From Epiperipatus broadwayi (Eukaryota > Onychophora > Udeonychophora > Euonychophora > Peripatidae): DNA of 64,000 bases. Positions 45,510 to 58,059 of this stretch are shown here, in pieces. The stretch's first letter is position 1. Every line of letters begins with the position of its first letter. Made by a program: the position numbers and the translations under genes. The stretch spans positions 124,001 through 188,000 of the forward strand of contig JAQFVV010013077.1 of assembly GCA_028023455.1 (NCBI GenBank), written 5' to 3'. The notes beneath the pieces are model-generated. The model did not search any database. It was not told where the DNA came from and worked only from the letters and a program-made list of their open reading frames with translations.

Positions 45510-46080
45510 ATTAGCGGAATAACATCAACAATCTTAGATATGCTGATGATACCATATTTATAGCTGAAAGTATAGTCAAAAACTTCCTTTTTGGAAAATT
45601 AGAGATCAGACAATGATTAAAAATGGAAGTGAAACAGATTATAACATAAAAGGTCAGCAGTTAATTTAAAAAATGATAACGTTTGTCTCCTCAAATCATT
45701 TATCAATAACAAACAGGAAATTCATTGTAAAATTATAGCAATAAAAAAAAAGATTTTTAAATGTATGGACATATCTTTAAAAACAAATCAGAATTGTTCA
45801 AAATATGGTGTTTCATGTTTCTCTACATGGCTGTGAAAGGACAGGAAAACTATTGGTGTTTTAAAATTTTGATGCCGACAAAAACGTTTGGGAATTCTTT
45901 GCTCAGCAAATAAACAAATGATTCTTGATCAAAACTGATTTAAACGCTCACTTGATGAACTAATGAGCAAAGTATATCATACTTGAAAAAAATTAACTAT
46001 GAAAAAAAGAGGATGATTAGCAGTGAGGTGGGTGGATCTTACTACTGCATTTGGGAAAACTAAAAAATCAATTAGATAAT
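45510..46080 (+). mobile_element. RTE-like LINE reverse transcriptase fragment, decayed
   Basis: The plus strand reads INNLRYADDTIFIAES at about 45526-45573, the catalytic YADD box. It is followed by degraded sequence in the order expected for the family (MEVKQIITYKRSAVNLKND, FKCMDISLKTNQNCSKYG). Many stops. Both ends are undefined. Confidence 0.6.
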
Positions 46081-47196
46081 AGGTTATTTTGAAGAAACAT
46101 TACTTACACAATTGCCAAAAATTAATATTACCCTAATAGCATTTAATAATAGTAATAATAATGAAAGCAGCTAAATATTTAATAACTTGGTGTTTTGAAT
46201 GGTAATTTGCTGCAATTAGTATTCTGATATTTCATTATTTTCTATTTAAACAAATAAATACGAAAAATAATAACCATTTACTATTTCAAGAACATAGACT
46301 TGTCTACACTTAACCAAAGAAAACAAATATTTCTTAAGTATTATTATTTAGCATATGGATTTAGAAAGCTTAAATCATTAACAAAAAAACATAAAGAAAT
46401 CCCATAAAGATTCTAACCAGGAGAAAGATTCACTAGTGGTTTTATAACAATCTTCAATTCTGTTACTGTAGCCATAAATCTGACAGTTATTAATGATGTG
46501 TTTCACAGTTTGAATTTTTCCTCAATTACAAAGATCAGTGGCTGATAAATTTCATTTATGAATTAGATGAGCAAAATGACTATGGGTTGTCCGGAATCTG
46601 TTGAGGAGAGTCCAGTTAGGTATTGGAAAATCAATTTAGCTGGCTTTAATGTTGGATCTGGAAAAAGGAATAACCTTTAAAATCTCATAAGAATTGTGGT
46701 TTTTTACACCATACTTCTTCAATTATAGATTCTAGGTTGAACATCTAAACTGGGAATCTTGATGTGAGATGAGAAGTGGTGAAACTATATTTTGAATTAT
46801 TGGTAAGTCAGATTCCCTTAACATTTTTTTTTATACATTTTCTGTCAAGAAATTTTTCTTCTACTAACCTGTGGAGGAATATATGAAAGAACAGAAAGCC
46901 ACTATAAAAGAGTAAATTTAAATATACCAGTAATATTTCTCATGGTGATATATAATTGAGTATTCAGAAGTTTAGTGTGAGAACTTTTTCTTCAAACATA
47001 GGGATAAAATATTCACCAGTTGAAAATATTAAATCTAAGGTAGCTGTCTGTAAAGTACTTGTAACCAACCCCAAATAGTGCCGGTCAAAAAAGGTGATAT
47101 CTACAAATTAATTTTGATCTAATTTTAGATAAATGATGAAAATAATGTAAGCTATGATCTAGGTCACTCTTAAATAGCATAAAGTAGGATATTTCA

Positions 47197-47326
47197 GACT
47201 ACTAATGAAAATGTCTTTTTTTTTCATGTGTCAAAGCGTCGGCCGGGAAGCAAACCTGGAGCAACTGCTTGTAAGGCAGCTGTACTGACCACTCGTCCAC
47301 CAACGCTTGACTACTAATGAAAATGT
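47197..47326 (-). mobile_element. tRNA-derived mini-SINE with 18-bp TSD
   Basis: A perfect 18-bp direct repeat, gactactaatgaaaatgt, at 47197-47214 and 47309-47326 brackets a 94-bp insert. On the minus strand this is a tRNA-like sequence, a short linker TTTGACACATG and an A-rich tail (47226-47215). It interrupts the jockey-like LINE, so it is younger. It is either a tRNA retropseudogene or a minimal tRNA-only SINE. Confidence 0.85.
47236..47306 (-). tRNA. tRNA-like sequence, Val(UAC)-type anticodon, retropseudogene
   Basis: The minus strand folds as a cloverleaf: acceptor GCGTTGG/CCGACGC (seven pairs, one G-U), box A TGGACGAGTGG, anticodon arm CTGC-CTTACAA-GCAG giving anticodon UAC, and box B GGTTTGCTTCCC (GGTTCGATTCCC with a TpG at the CpG and another change). 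The T arm has a mismatch and no CCA is encoded. The flanking duplication and A tail argue for a retrotransposed copy rather than a working gene. Confidence 0.6.
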
Positions 47327-49519
47327 TATATTCAAATTACGAGATGATTCCCTGTTGTTAAGATGAAAAATTGAATATATTACCCTCATTGGATTAGAAA
47401 TAAGATTCCACTATTTGAAAAATATTTTCAATTTTTTTCCATATTTTTATTGAAGACTTCTATTTCAGAAAAGAATCTCTATCGAGAAGTCAAAGCAATA
47501 TTGCCAACATAGATGAATTTCATGCCTTCTGAATCTAGAATATCCTTGATTAATATAATAAAGTGGATGAAAGAAATGACCCCTATGGCAGTCTGTTCTG
47601 TAAAATTTTGTATCTAAATCCAATGATCATTTAATATCATTTCAATTTTTCTATTGGAAAGCATTTTGTCAACTAAATTAACGGATTTCTTACATTTAAG
47701 GATTTTAGAAACTTTTAGAAGTCAATTTCTTAACAGTATCATAAGCTGAGATTGGATCAATAAAGATAGCAACTAATTTTAAATTTACTTTGAAAGCCTT
47801 TTTCAATGTGAGCTGTGTAGAACAGCTTCTTCCTGGCTTAAAACCAATCTACTCTATAGGAAGCTGACTTTCAACTATTGGGAAAATTTGTGATAACATG
47901 ATTCTTTCAAAAAGCTTATATGGAACACATAATAGTGATATTAAACAGGATCATTGCTGATTTTGTTTTTTGTTATTGTTGTTGTTTGCATGCCAAATTT
48001 TTGCAATACTTTTAGTGAATAATTTTACTAATGTTTTGGCTTTAAATCCTAATTTCTTAAAAAACTATGGAACCATATTATCTGAGTTGTTGTTGTTGTT
48101 GTTTTTTGATTTAACACAATTATGGTCAAATTCAATTTCATCAATATCTAAAAAATTTATCAGATTGATATTATAAGAATATATTAAAGATATGTTTGCA
48201 ATCCTGCTCTAATGATGCTCTTCTTCATTCTATCAATCTTCAGTTAAGAAATCTGATATGAAAAAAATGTCATTTGATTAACTGTGACAATAATGGCTGT
48301 TTCAGAGGTACTTTTATATCCAACAAGCTTTTGTAAAAGTGGCCAGGCTTTGTGATTAGATCCCGTAAAGTTTCTCTATGGTTTTGCTTTACTTTTTTGT
48401 TTCTGGCATCATCTATTGATTTTGTAAGATTGTCTGCAATTTTCTGATCTTTGGTACACAAACGTTGGCTGTAGAGCAATACTAGTTTTATTTCAACCTG
48501 AAATAACTTGCTTTTGATATCAATAAGGGATGGATTCTCTGGCAGCCATTATTAAGTTTGTCAACCTATCATAGCAAGATGGAATTATAGAGATTCTATT
48601 AATATTTTGTTTAAAATATCCAGCATATCAATTCCAGTTATGTTTTCTTAAATTCCATCTCAGAGCAGAATAGCTTTCAATTATAGAAAAACAGATTCCA
48701 AGAATGCTTACACTTGGTTTATGATGACTGTGGAAAAAAAAGATCTAACATCGGTAATTCAGTAGATAATAACAAACCATTCTTAATTGAAACAAAACAT
48801 AAACCAGGACTTATTTCCATTCATCATCTACCTGAAGGGAATGCTCTTCCTTATTTATCATTCTTCAAGTTGATAATCTACTTTTACTATGAAAATTGAA
48901 ATTTCCTATAAATACAGAGGTATGAAGATCTGGAAGCAGAGGATAGAGCCAATCTACAATGGGGGAGAGGTTGTAAACACTGCATACATAAATATTATCT
49001 ATCTGAATGGTGATTACGACAAATATTTTCAATAAAAGTTGCTTGCTTTATGAAATAATTTGAAACAAAAAAAATAATACTTACAGTATTTATAATGCAT
49101 TCTAACATTAACCAATGTAAATTCAGAAATTTAAAGAAAATATACACCATTAGATGAACGATGAATCTCTTAAAGTACAATTACATCAATGTTGTCCGGA
49201 ACAGTTAATTTGTAGAGGATCTCCATTTTTGATTTTGATATACCCTCAATGTTAAGTTGAAATAATTTTATTGCATCAAAGGTGAAGAAAAGATTGCTTT
49301 GTAGAGGGTATACCTGGAAATTGAGGTGTTCAATGGTTGTCCATACTATAAAAGGATTTTTCATTTCAAGAGCCTAATACTATGTAGTTCAGGCATGGCT
49401 AAACCCTGTAATCCTGCCATAGTTAACATTAATAGTTTTATTTGAATTTTCATAATATACTGTCTTAAAGCAGTTCCTAAAATTGAATTATGCTTTTTAT
49501 GTGGGATATAAGTTATTGA

Positions 49520-49850
49520 GCTTAAATTGAAAATCTTATTGTGTTTTCAAATTTTATTCTCATAGTTTTGTAGTTAAGTAGAGATAAAAGGTGGCTGCTG
49601 GATTGCATTAGATCCTAAGATCTATGTGCAGTGCTCTCAGATCCAAGGCTACTCACTGACAAAGGCCACAAGCCAGAAACTAGTCTGGTGATATTGGATG
49701 AGTAGGCACTAGATAGGGATTTTATGCACAAGCCTTCTGGCTGGATTGCACTGAGTGGCACTACTGCATGGAGAGTTTCACCTGTTTTAATAATATTTAT
49801 GAGCAAGCATAAGAAATGGCGATTGTGTGATGTTTTGTGGTGTGAACATT
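49520..49850 (+). mobile_element. Hammerhead-bearing family A element, near full length
   Basis: A single-orientation plus-strand copy. It starts with the segment also found at 899-990 (ttgaaaatcttattgtgttt), passes through gtggctgctgg and atcctaagatct, then the hammerhead and body, to gcaagcataagaaatgg and gattgtgtgatgttttgtgg. This defines the full unit of about 330 bp. No clear target-site duplication. Confidence 0.75.
49651..49690 (+). ncRNA. Hammerhead ribozyme motif (family A, core damaged)
   Basis: ACUCA, CUGACAA (49656-49662, G8 changed to A), AGGC/GCCA around CACAA, GAAA (49676-49679), GUC (49683-49685), UGGUG. Same core damage as the 12.4 kb copy, so these two may descend from one already inactive source. 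Confidence 0.62.
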
Positions 49851-49859
49851 AATTTCATA

Positions 49860-51299
49860 TAGTAATGCATATTAATTGCAGAATGAGCCATGGAAAAATT
49901 GTCATCCATCTTTTATATTAAGCAGTAACAGCAATTTTTTGCCTCCTTAAATTATTCAACAATAAAGAAGCTACTAGTCAAGAGATTTGTTGCATACTAA
50001 CAGAGGATAGAAGTGTAAGGAATTTTTATTTTACACTAAGTTTACTTCCAATTATGTACATTTAAAATCTTCACAGAATTGTTTAAACATGGTAGCAGTA
50101 TTTTAAAAAATGTTGTTGTAAAGGCATTTAATATGAAAAATATTAATAATGTATGCATAAAAGTGAAAATAAATAAATACTGTATAAAATTGATGTACAT
50201 ATCCAACTTTTAATGTATATAGATATAAATAATTTTCTAATGAATAATTACAATCCAGTCCTTTAAATGAAAAATCAACACAAATTTTGAATATAAGTAA
50301 TGGGTTATTTTTAGGGTTTCCAATTATATCACATAGATGCAAGTTCGATAATGTGTTCACTCATTCACAATCATTCAAAAAAAAAAAACTTACTGTACCA
50401 TAACTTTACTTTTTTAAATAAAATAAATAGCAAAATATCAGAATGATATCACAGTTAAACACTAAACATGTTGTGGATATCTTTTTTTCAATAACTTTTT
50501 ACCTAAAGAAGTGCAAACAGCAGTTTTATTATCAACATAATATCTCTTCTAGTTGTATTGATGTTTTTAAATCTGTATCAGCTTCAGAGTTTATAAAGAC
50601 ATCCCCTACTAGCTACTATTAGTTTCTGATTCTGTGTTAAACACTTCAAACTGCAAGCTCTCTGACACAAAAGAATGTTTAGCAGTTCTTATTTTTTGAT
50701 ATTTCTAAATTAATAACTTTTTTATAGTTTAAGAAAGAAATTTGTAAAATGTTTAGCTTTAGGATTTAAAAAACAGTTTATTAAGCAATTACTATATGAA
50801 CTATATGTGCTTTCAATTTAATCTAAAGAAATATTATTAAAAACATGGCCATATGGGATTTTAGAAGGAAAAAGGATTGCTATCATTTTGTGAAATTTAT
50901 TAAATTTTAATGTCCTATTATTTTTTGTTTATTTACATTGTTTTTTTTGTTTGTTTGTTTTTGTATAGATTATAATTGAAGTATTATATTGATACAGCAT
51001 ATATCGTGATTCTACTATATATAGAAAGTATAAGATATAGATCGATATAGATGGAATATAATTAAGAATACGTAAACAAATATCAGATGGCTTTGGAAAA
51101 AAATATGAAAGATTTATTAAAAGAATTGATATTCTCAAATAGAAAAAGTGGTAAATATGGTTTCAGATACAATTCTTAATACAATTAAATGTAATACAAA
51201 ATTTATAATTAAAAAAAGTGTAGAAAAAAAGATATAAATCTTCTGTATTATAAGATAAGTGAAAATGAAATTAACATCAAGTAGAAAAGTTATTTACAT
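49860..51299. other. AT-rich stretch without a recognised gene
   Basis: No exon or element recognised. The 85-codon minus frame 50103-50360 shows no phosphatase or retroelement motif. The purine-rich plus strand after about 51100 may be the eroded start of the LINE at 51300. Confidence 0.45.
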
Positions 51300-53290
51300 T
51301 AAATAAAAAATGATTAACTTGGATAATTATAAAAAGAATAACATTAAATATATTTCTGAAGGATATCAATAAAGCTAAAAGAGAAATAAATAAAACATTT
51401 TCAAAATAAATATAAAGCAGAAATATAAAGGAACGGGTCATGTTTTGATGATGAGAAAAGAGACTAATATGAAATTTAAAAAAATACGGATGATTTTATG
51501 TAATAAATATAAAAAGAAAATTTATATATAATAGAAAATGAGATAATAATTATAACGAAAAATTTTAAAAGAAATACTTGCAGAGAATGAACTGACTGAA
51601 GTCTAAAAAAAATTAAAAAATGGAAAGGCAGTTCATATGTTGATGTGGAACTGGAATTAAAATAATTTTATTAGAATGTTTCAATATTTGAAATATAGAG
51701 GTTAAAAATTTTGGTTAAATGAAAAACATAAAAATGCAAAGTTATTTGAAAATAGGATAAAGATTATATAAGACTAATTATTTATAGACCAGTTGTAATT
51801 GATCTATAAAATAAATTGTTCATATGATGGCCCAAAATAATAATTAAATGATGCAAAAAATTAATATAGTGGAAGAAATGTAGGTAAGATTTATATCTCA
51901 TTGGTATATAGATAATAGTTTGTTTATAATCACATGATGATAAAAATGGGGAAGAAAATAGGAATGCAATTATATGACTTTTATAGATATAGAAAAGGCA
52001 TAGTTTGTTATATATGGAGATGACTGGAACATTACTATATTCAATAAGAAAATTATGTGAAAATATTATTCTTATCAATTAGAATCAGACTTCAAATTAG
52101 TAATTATTATATTTATAAGAAATGAATTTTGCAACATAAGTATTAAGAAGTAGTATTAAATTAGTTTTAATGGATGGTTATATTCTTGTATGCAGAAATT
52201 GAGATATGAAAATATTTTTGGAGACTTGTGCAAAAATGGATAAGAAAGTGGGGATTGAATTTATTGAAGAAAAGTTAAATAATTAAGATAATAAATTCCA
52301 GAGAAAAAAAAAGAAAATGATTATATTTGTTGTTTTTTTGTTTTGTATTTTTTTTTGGCGGGAATAAATATAAAGACTTTAAATAATTAAATGTAATTAT
52401 TTAAAATACATTTTAAATAATAAAAAGATTAAGTATTTAACTAAGAAATATAATTGATAAATTATACAAAAAAAAAGCAAAAAAAATTAACAGTTTTTAT
52501 AAAATAAATCTGATATAGTAAGATTTGCATGAAAACTAGTTACAATACCAGGTTTAATATACAGGAATGAGGCATTACTAGCTTGCAAAAGGATATTAGA
52601 TATTTCAAAGAGAAGTAGGAAGACTTTATTTTGGATGCACATATGTGGACAGCAAATGAAACAATTAAGGAGAAGTGAGGTTAAATTTTACATGCAGGAT
52701 ACAAAAAGCAATGTAAAAATTTCTGGTCGATTGCAATGTAAGCACAGCAATAAATAACTAAAATAGTTTTTAATTAGTCTTTTTTCAGGGGAAAAATGAG
52801 CATATTATCAAGCATAAGACATTATCTAATACTAATAATAAAGTAATCTATGTCTAAAACTCAAGGCCTAAATATGATAACAATAAAGAAGGTAGATGTT
52901 TTAAAACTCAGAGAACTTGGTAACAAGAAAATATATGTATAAGTGGAATAACTTGGGGAAGATGTTTTATAGACTTTGGAAAGAAATACGGAAAATATTA
53001 TCCATTTATTACTAAATTGTCAACCAGTCAGAAGAGATGGAATAATAAATTTATGAAAAAATAAGTATAAATGTATACAAAAGATGAGTTTTAGGCTTTA
53101 ATATTAGGAATGGATACAGATACAGATGACTTTAAAACTAAGATAAGATTGTTTAAAATGCTACATAGATTAAAAAATTAAAAAAATGGAAAAATATGGT
53201 AGCTAAAAAGTTTTGTTAAGCATATACTGGATTAGATTCTCAACTTCAATGTAGAAAAAGCCATGTTCCAATGTATTATATTGCATGAGG
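51300..53290 (+). mobile_element. CR1-like LINE ORF2 remnant, heavily decayed
   Basis: The plus strand preserves scattered anchors in the order of the 17-21 kb LINE: FLKDINKAKREINKTFSK (matching LLEDINKSGRDGSKKFWK) near 51350, LTEV-KKLKNGKA near 51590, RPVV near 51780, FIDIEKA near 51980, VGIEFIEEKL near 52250, KMSKCKNFWSIAM-like text near 52700, and HLLLNCQPVRRDGI near 53005 at the terminal knuckle. Stops in every frame. An old copy. Confidence 0.6.
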
Positions 53291-54249
53291 AAAGAATCGT
53301 GTAGTGCTTAGCTTTAAATATTAGAATTATATGCTAGTTCAGAACAATAAATTTAGCATATAATGGCTGATATACATATACCATGATTTGTATTTTACTT
53401 TATATCTATACAAACTATACAGATAAATAATCACTAAGCAGATATTCTATGAGAACTATTATCATATATCCTATATAAGAGAAACATTTCTGGTAAAAGA
53501 AATATATAATTTTTAAAAAAGAAATTATTTATTATAGCTTACTAATATAATTTCATTAAAAAAGGAATTTTAGAGCAGTATATTAAGAAACATAATTGAA
53601 AAGTAGATCTGCCCAATGGGTGGATAAGTAGGCAGAATGGAACAAGCAAAAAACTACAAAAAGGAAAATATTTAATATTTAATTTCAATACGTCTATATT
53701 GTATACTCTTTAGTAAATATACTCTTAACTTAGTAAAACAATCTTTTTTAACCTACAATATACTTATTAAAAGATTTCCTTTCTTTTTGTTGTTGTTGTT
53801 TCTCAACAATATTAGTTTCAATTGCTTTTAGCAGTTCAAGTGGAAGGAAAAAACTTGAAAAATTAAAACTGAATCATAATAGATGTACTAGTGTTTAAAA
53901 TTAATCCTTCCACTCATATATTAAATGATGTATGCCCTTTATACACTGCATTTAATGAACGTATCCATATGCATTCACTACTTTGAGGGAAATATCATAC
54001 ACAGATTTTTTTTTAAATTTACAAAATTTTGCTTTATTCAACACCTCCATTTCCTATTACTAAATAATAATTAAATGTTTATATATATGTAAACCAATTT
54101 AATAAAAGCAATAACAGAACATTATGACACTACGTATTAAGGTTATAGAAGCATTTCATTTTTTTTGTAATTAATTAAATATTTATTTATAAAATAATCA
54201 TATTACATTAATTTATTTAATAACTGAAATACAGACTTATTATATACCT
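53291..54249. other. AT-rich stretch, nothing recognised
   Basis: No gene, RNA or repeat supported. Confidence 0.5.
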
Positions 54250-54425
54250 GTATCAATATATGTAATATATAGGGTATATGAGCACAGACTTTCACATGAC
54301 CCTCCATTCTTCACTCTATCTCATATCACTGATACCCTTGAAACATATATGTCGAAAAGATAATCACCAATACACGTATTTCATGCTAAACCAGCAATCA
54401 TCAGTTGGTCCAGATTATCATCTCT
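54250..54425 (-). mobile_element. Hammerhead/tRNA-like element, single unit
   Basis: Minus strand: hammerhead (54419-54359), gattatcttttcgacatat, GTATCAGTGATATGAGATAG (box A-like), a diverged box B (GTCTGTGCTCATATACCC) and tail CCCTATATATTACA. Same unit as 38.7-39.06 kb but in one orientation. No clear target-site duplication. Confidence 0.72.
54359..54419 (-). ncRNA. Hammerhead ribozyme, nearly intact
   Basis: Minus strand: CUGAUGA (54404-54398) and GAAA (54382-54379) are intact. Stem II is UUGCU/AGCAU around GGUUU, with only the core-proximal pair mismatched (U-U). Stem III is A-U, U-G, A-U with a CG loop, triplet GUA (54373-54371), cut between 54371 and 54370. Stem I is ACCAA with UUGGU, a UGG bulge, then GAUAAUC with GAUUAUC (seven perfect pairs). 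Confidence 0.82.
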
Positions 54426-55164
54426 ACACATATATGCAATAAGTGATCAGATATATATTAAGATAGCCAATCTTCATACTTTAATGGACAGGCTTCAATC
54501 CACTCCACTCTCCAACTCTTCAGCCTTCCATCCAATTGAAAATCTGATGATGGAATTAATTTATTTAATTTAATAATATTACGAAAAGTTTATTTATTGC
54601 CTTTAACATTGTTGCTATGGTTATGACTATAAATTATTTGCAAGCTGGCTCAGCATACTATATCAAAATAAGATAACATTATTACATTAAAACCAATAAA
54701 TAAGCTTTTCTTAGTATACACAATGTACATGTTTATTATTGAATTGTATGCTATAAGAAAAGTTAAAAACTACTTTGGAATTAATTTATTTAAAAATTAA
54801 ATCAAATTTGTTTTTTCTTTTAATAAGATCTTCAAATGCTTCTTTTATAAATATTACTTTATAATTATTAAGCAAACTGATTAATAAAGATTTCTGTATT
54901 AATAGACATTAATGCTAATTTTGATAGTTAATTCTTATTTGATAGCCTTCAAATGTAAATTTTAACTGAACACTTAAGATATTTTTCCAAGTGCACACGC
55001 AGAATCTAAATGATACGACAATAATGAGTCATAATTATTTTATAAATGCATCCTCAGTTTCTGGGATCATCTTCTTCATGACAACACATGCTAGTTAATA
55101 TACATCTAGGTACATGCTCCAACATTCAATTTTTTTTTAATCTTTTCATTTTAAATCAAAATAC

Positions 55165-55373
55165 TTAAAACTGCTTTTCACAGAAGCAAAACTCTCCATA
55201 CAGAAGCAGCACTCAGGGCAAGCCAGAGTAATCGATGGATGCAGAAAGATTTGAGCATAAAATCCCTATCTAGTACCTACTCATCCAATATCCCCAGCCT
55301 AGTTTCTAACTTGTGGCTTTCATTGGTGAAAATGGTAATCATGTGATGTTTGATGGTTTAAGATTTAAAACTG
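55165..55373 (-). mobile_element. Family A hammerhead element, short copy with TSD
   Basis: The insertion 55174-55364 is flanked by a 9-bp direct repeat, ttaaaactg, at 55165-55173 and 55365-55373. An inverted family A body with a degraded hammerhead (55290-55330: CCAAUGA for CUGAUGA, GAAA kept) is joined to the plus-oriented terminal string gtaatcatgtgatgtttgatgg. Same inner junction type as the 2.6 kb copy. Confidence 0.72.
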
Positions 55374-56969
55374 TTTATATATTTTTAGCACAATCAATAC
55401 AAACAGAATACATTTTAAATGAAAACCTCATTCTTCAGCTGATTTACTAATGTTTCATGTCTCTTTAAACCAACTTCATTCTATACGATTTTTTTTATTA
55501 ATAAAAAAGGAAGACGTGACCAACAAAATTATTTTTTTCTTTTATATCTATTGTGGCATAATAACCAGTACTGTATACAGAATAGAATCTAATTTCCATA
55601 TCTAAATGTATCATTTCTGCTTTTAGTCTTTTCATTTTTATTATTACTTCTATATTAAGAAAACTAAGAGACCCAAATGATAACAATATGCAAAATTAAT
55701 TGATACACTTGCTCATTTTGAAATTACAACGGCTCTAAAAAATACATAAAAATTATACACAATAAGAACCAAAAAGCACATTAAAATATTATTCTTAATG
55801 GTATATCTTAATAAAAATATTATTGATAATATCAAATTTATTGTATTACATAATACATTTGAGGCATGAGTTCAAATATTATATAGGCTGTTATAAATAT
55901 CTTTGAATTATTGTCAAACCGTGCCAGCAAATTACAGCAGATCATATGTGTTTCCGTAAGATAAAGTGTTGCATAAGCTTTCACAAATAGCTTTGAACTA
56001 TTGCCATGCCATAGTGGCAAGCAACAGTGTAACTTCATACTACCATGTGTTTTTAACTCATAATTATTTCCGTCAGATGAAATACTGAATTATTGTTATG
56101 CCACACAGACAATAATGGCGTAACATCATATTTTATTCAAAAATTGCTTTTATTAGTACTTATATATGAGGGGGGGAAAGGCAATGTGCACATACTAAAA
56201 AATATTATAGAAGCATTCCATTCTGGAAACATTGGATACATTTTATTAAACAAACTAGCTAGAATAAATAATGTTTGCATTTGTAATTTTTCATAAAAAG
56301 AAAGTTAAAAAAACTTAAAAATATTACAATTTTAATCATCTTTAATATGCTCATAAGTAAATTATGGCTATTAAATATGTAGTACTCAGTATGTATAATC
56401 CATTCCAGAAGCAACCATACTGAAAATTAAATAGCACTGGTATGAGAAAGAGAGTATTATTAACAAGGTTATAAAATGCCCTATAATTGTTTAATTTGTG
56501 AAATATTAATATACTTGCATTCTAACTTAGTTATTTCACTTATGGAAAATGTGATAAATATAAAAATGTTAGGGAAAAAAATATATTAAGAAAGATAGAA
56601 AAAGCAATGTATCCTTGATTTCCATAGACTGCATGCCACTTTTATGTATGTAGTACATTAAGTTCCCTATACAAAATCAGAAAATGTTGATTAGACAATA
56701 AAATACTGCAACCAAACAATAACGCTTTATTATTATTTGTCAAAATTGCCTTTCCATTTAATGATAATTTTTTTTAAAAAAATAATAATTATACAATTTA
56801 AGAAAGAATATAGTCAAGGAACAAAGAGATCACTATTTAACGAAAACACACTCACAAAGATCACAAATAAAATACAAACAAGATCTACATTAACATTTTG
56901 TATATCTTACCTATCACCAGCTTTTAATTAAGCTGACAGTCACTATATTATTTAGATATTGCATTTACT
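55374..56969. other. AT-rich stretch, nothing recognised
   Basis: Between 55855 and 56060 the phrase 'atctttgaattattgtcaaaccgtg' is echoed as 'agctttgaactattgccatgccatag' about 75 bp later, an old imperfect tandem duplication. No gene supported. Confidence 0.45.
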
Positions 56970-57534
56970 TGTGGTAAATGCTGTGTCCCCAACTAGGACC
57001 GGGTGTCCCATAATCATGAATACACAATTGACGTTAACAGATGACAACATATATAGTAGTATTGAGACCATTTATTAGCAATTAACACAGTTAACTAATT
57101 AAATCTACAATAATACATATAAGTCTACATTTATGCGAGCATAACTGAGCCAATAAAAAGAGTAATTGAATAAAAATGTTCAAACATTCTAGGTAAACGA
57201 ACGGGGTACTTTACCTTCACTATACAGTCTATTTCTTTTAAACACAAAACCCTTGACAAGCCTCTTGAGGCATTCATAAAATAATAATAAGACTGGGACG
57301 GCCTACTAAAAGTCCTAATTGGCTTGGTTACCTATAGGAATCAATATCCTGGGAATGTAGTCCACCAATGATGATCTTTACTGCAACTTACATGTGGAAT
57401 TATAACAGAAGGCAACCACTAAGAGCCCTCAGTCCTTTCTTCTCTAGCTTTATATATTCCCCTCTTCTTTTATTTTTTTATCTTCTTTTTTCTTTACTTT
57501 CTTTTCTGGAATAATTAATTTATTTTTCACCACA
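56970..57534 (-). mobile_element. Possible solo LTR
   Basis: A 565-bp segment, GC-richer than its flanks, runs from TGTGGT (56970) to ACCACA (57534), that is TG...CA with a six-base terminal inverted repeat. On the minus strand it has a TATATAAAG promoter-like box near 57455-57447 and an AATAAA about 380 bp further on (near 57072), the internal order of an LTR. No flanking LTR-retrotransposon coding sequence is present. The expected 4-6 bp target duplication is not convincing (ttact/taatc), which weakens the call. Confidence 0.4.
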
Positions 57535-58059
57535 TAATCCGATGGGGTTTTTCTTGACTTTTACTTTGATTAAGACTGCTTAAACAATTTAACTATTATT
57601 AGATTTTAGAGTTTTGTTATCTGCCCGTAAATCAATAATTATTTTTTACAATGAAATTCTCTTAACTTTAATTACTAATTCCCCATTTATCTTAGGAATT
57701 TATTTCCACTATAATCTCACTTTTCAGATCTAGAAAATTAATTACTATATACATTTATTTTGTTTGTCTCTATTCAAAGCTTTTATTTTTTAACTTAGTT
57801 CAATTAAACATTTTTCTTTTATCGATTTCTTTCGCAACACTATAACCAACTTTATTAAATATAAATTGAATATTTTACAGTAAGAAGATTCATATATTTT
57901 TAGCATGTCTATGCATTTCTCTGTAATAATTGGAAAATTTAATATACAAAAAAAAAAACGATTTTATTATTATTATTATTATCCTTTTATTACAATGTGA
58001 AGACCAGAAAAATCCTAATTTTAGATTTAAATTCAAGATTTATTACCTTCTTTATTAAT
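57535..58059. other. AT-rich stretch with ATT microsatellite
   Basis: Contains an ATT repeat at about 57965-57983. No gene supported. Confidence 0.5.

Larger units (their letters stand above)
46440..49400 (-). mobile_element. Jockey-like LINE, decayed, nearly full ORF2
   Basis: Minus strand, from the right: endonuclease start KLFQLNIEGISKSKMEILYK and IDVIVL near 49290-49180; linker ARNKKVKQNHRETLRDLITK near 48400; RT with TGRSCSTQLTLKKAFK and AIFIDPISAYDTV near 47830-47720, and FHLNNRES near 47350; C-terminal NWTLLNRFRTTHSHFAHLIH near 46610-46550 and QTVKHIINNC near 46510. This order matches jockey-type mobile-element polymerases. Stops and frameshifts are frequent. A tRNA-derived insertion (47197-47326) interrupts the RT. 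Confidence 0.75.

Noticed and set aside
47236-47306. Functional tRNA-Val gene
   Set aside because: Perfect flanking 18-bp duplication, an A-rich tail, changed box B and a mismatch in the T stem indicate a retrotransposed copy.
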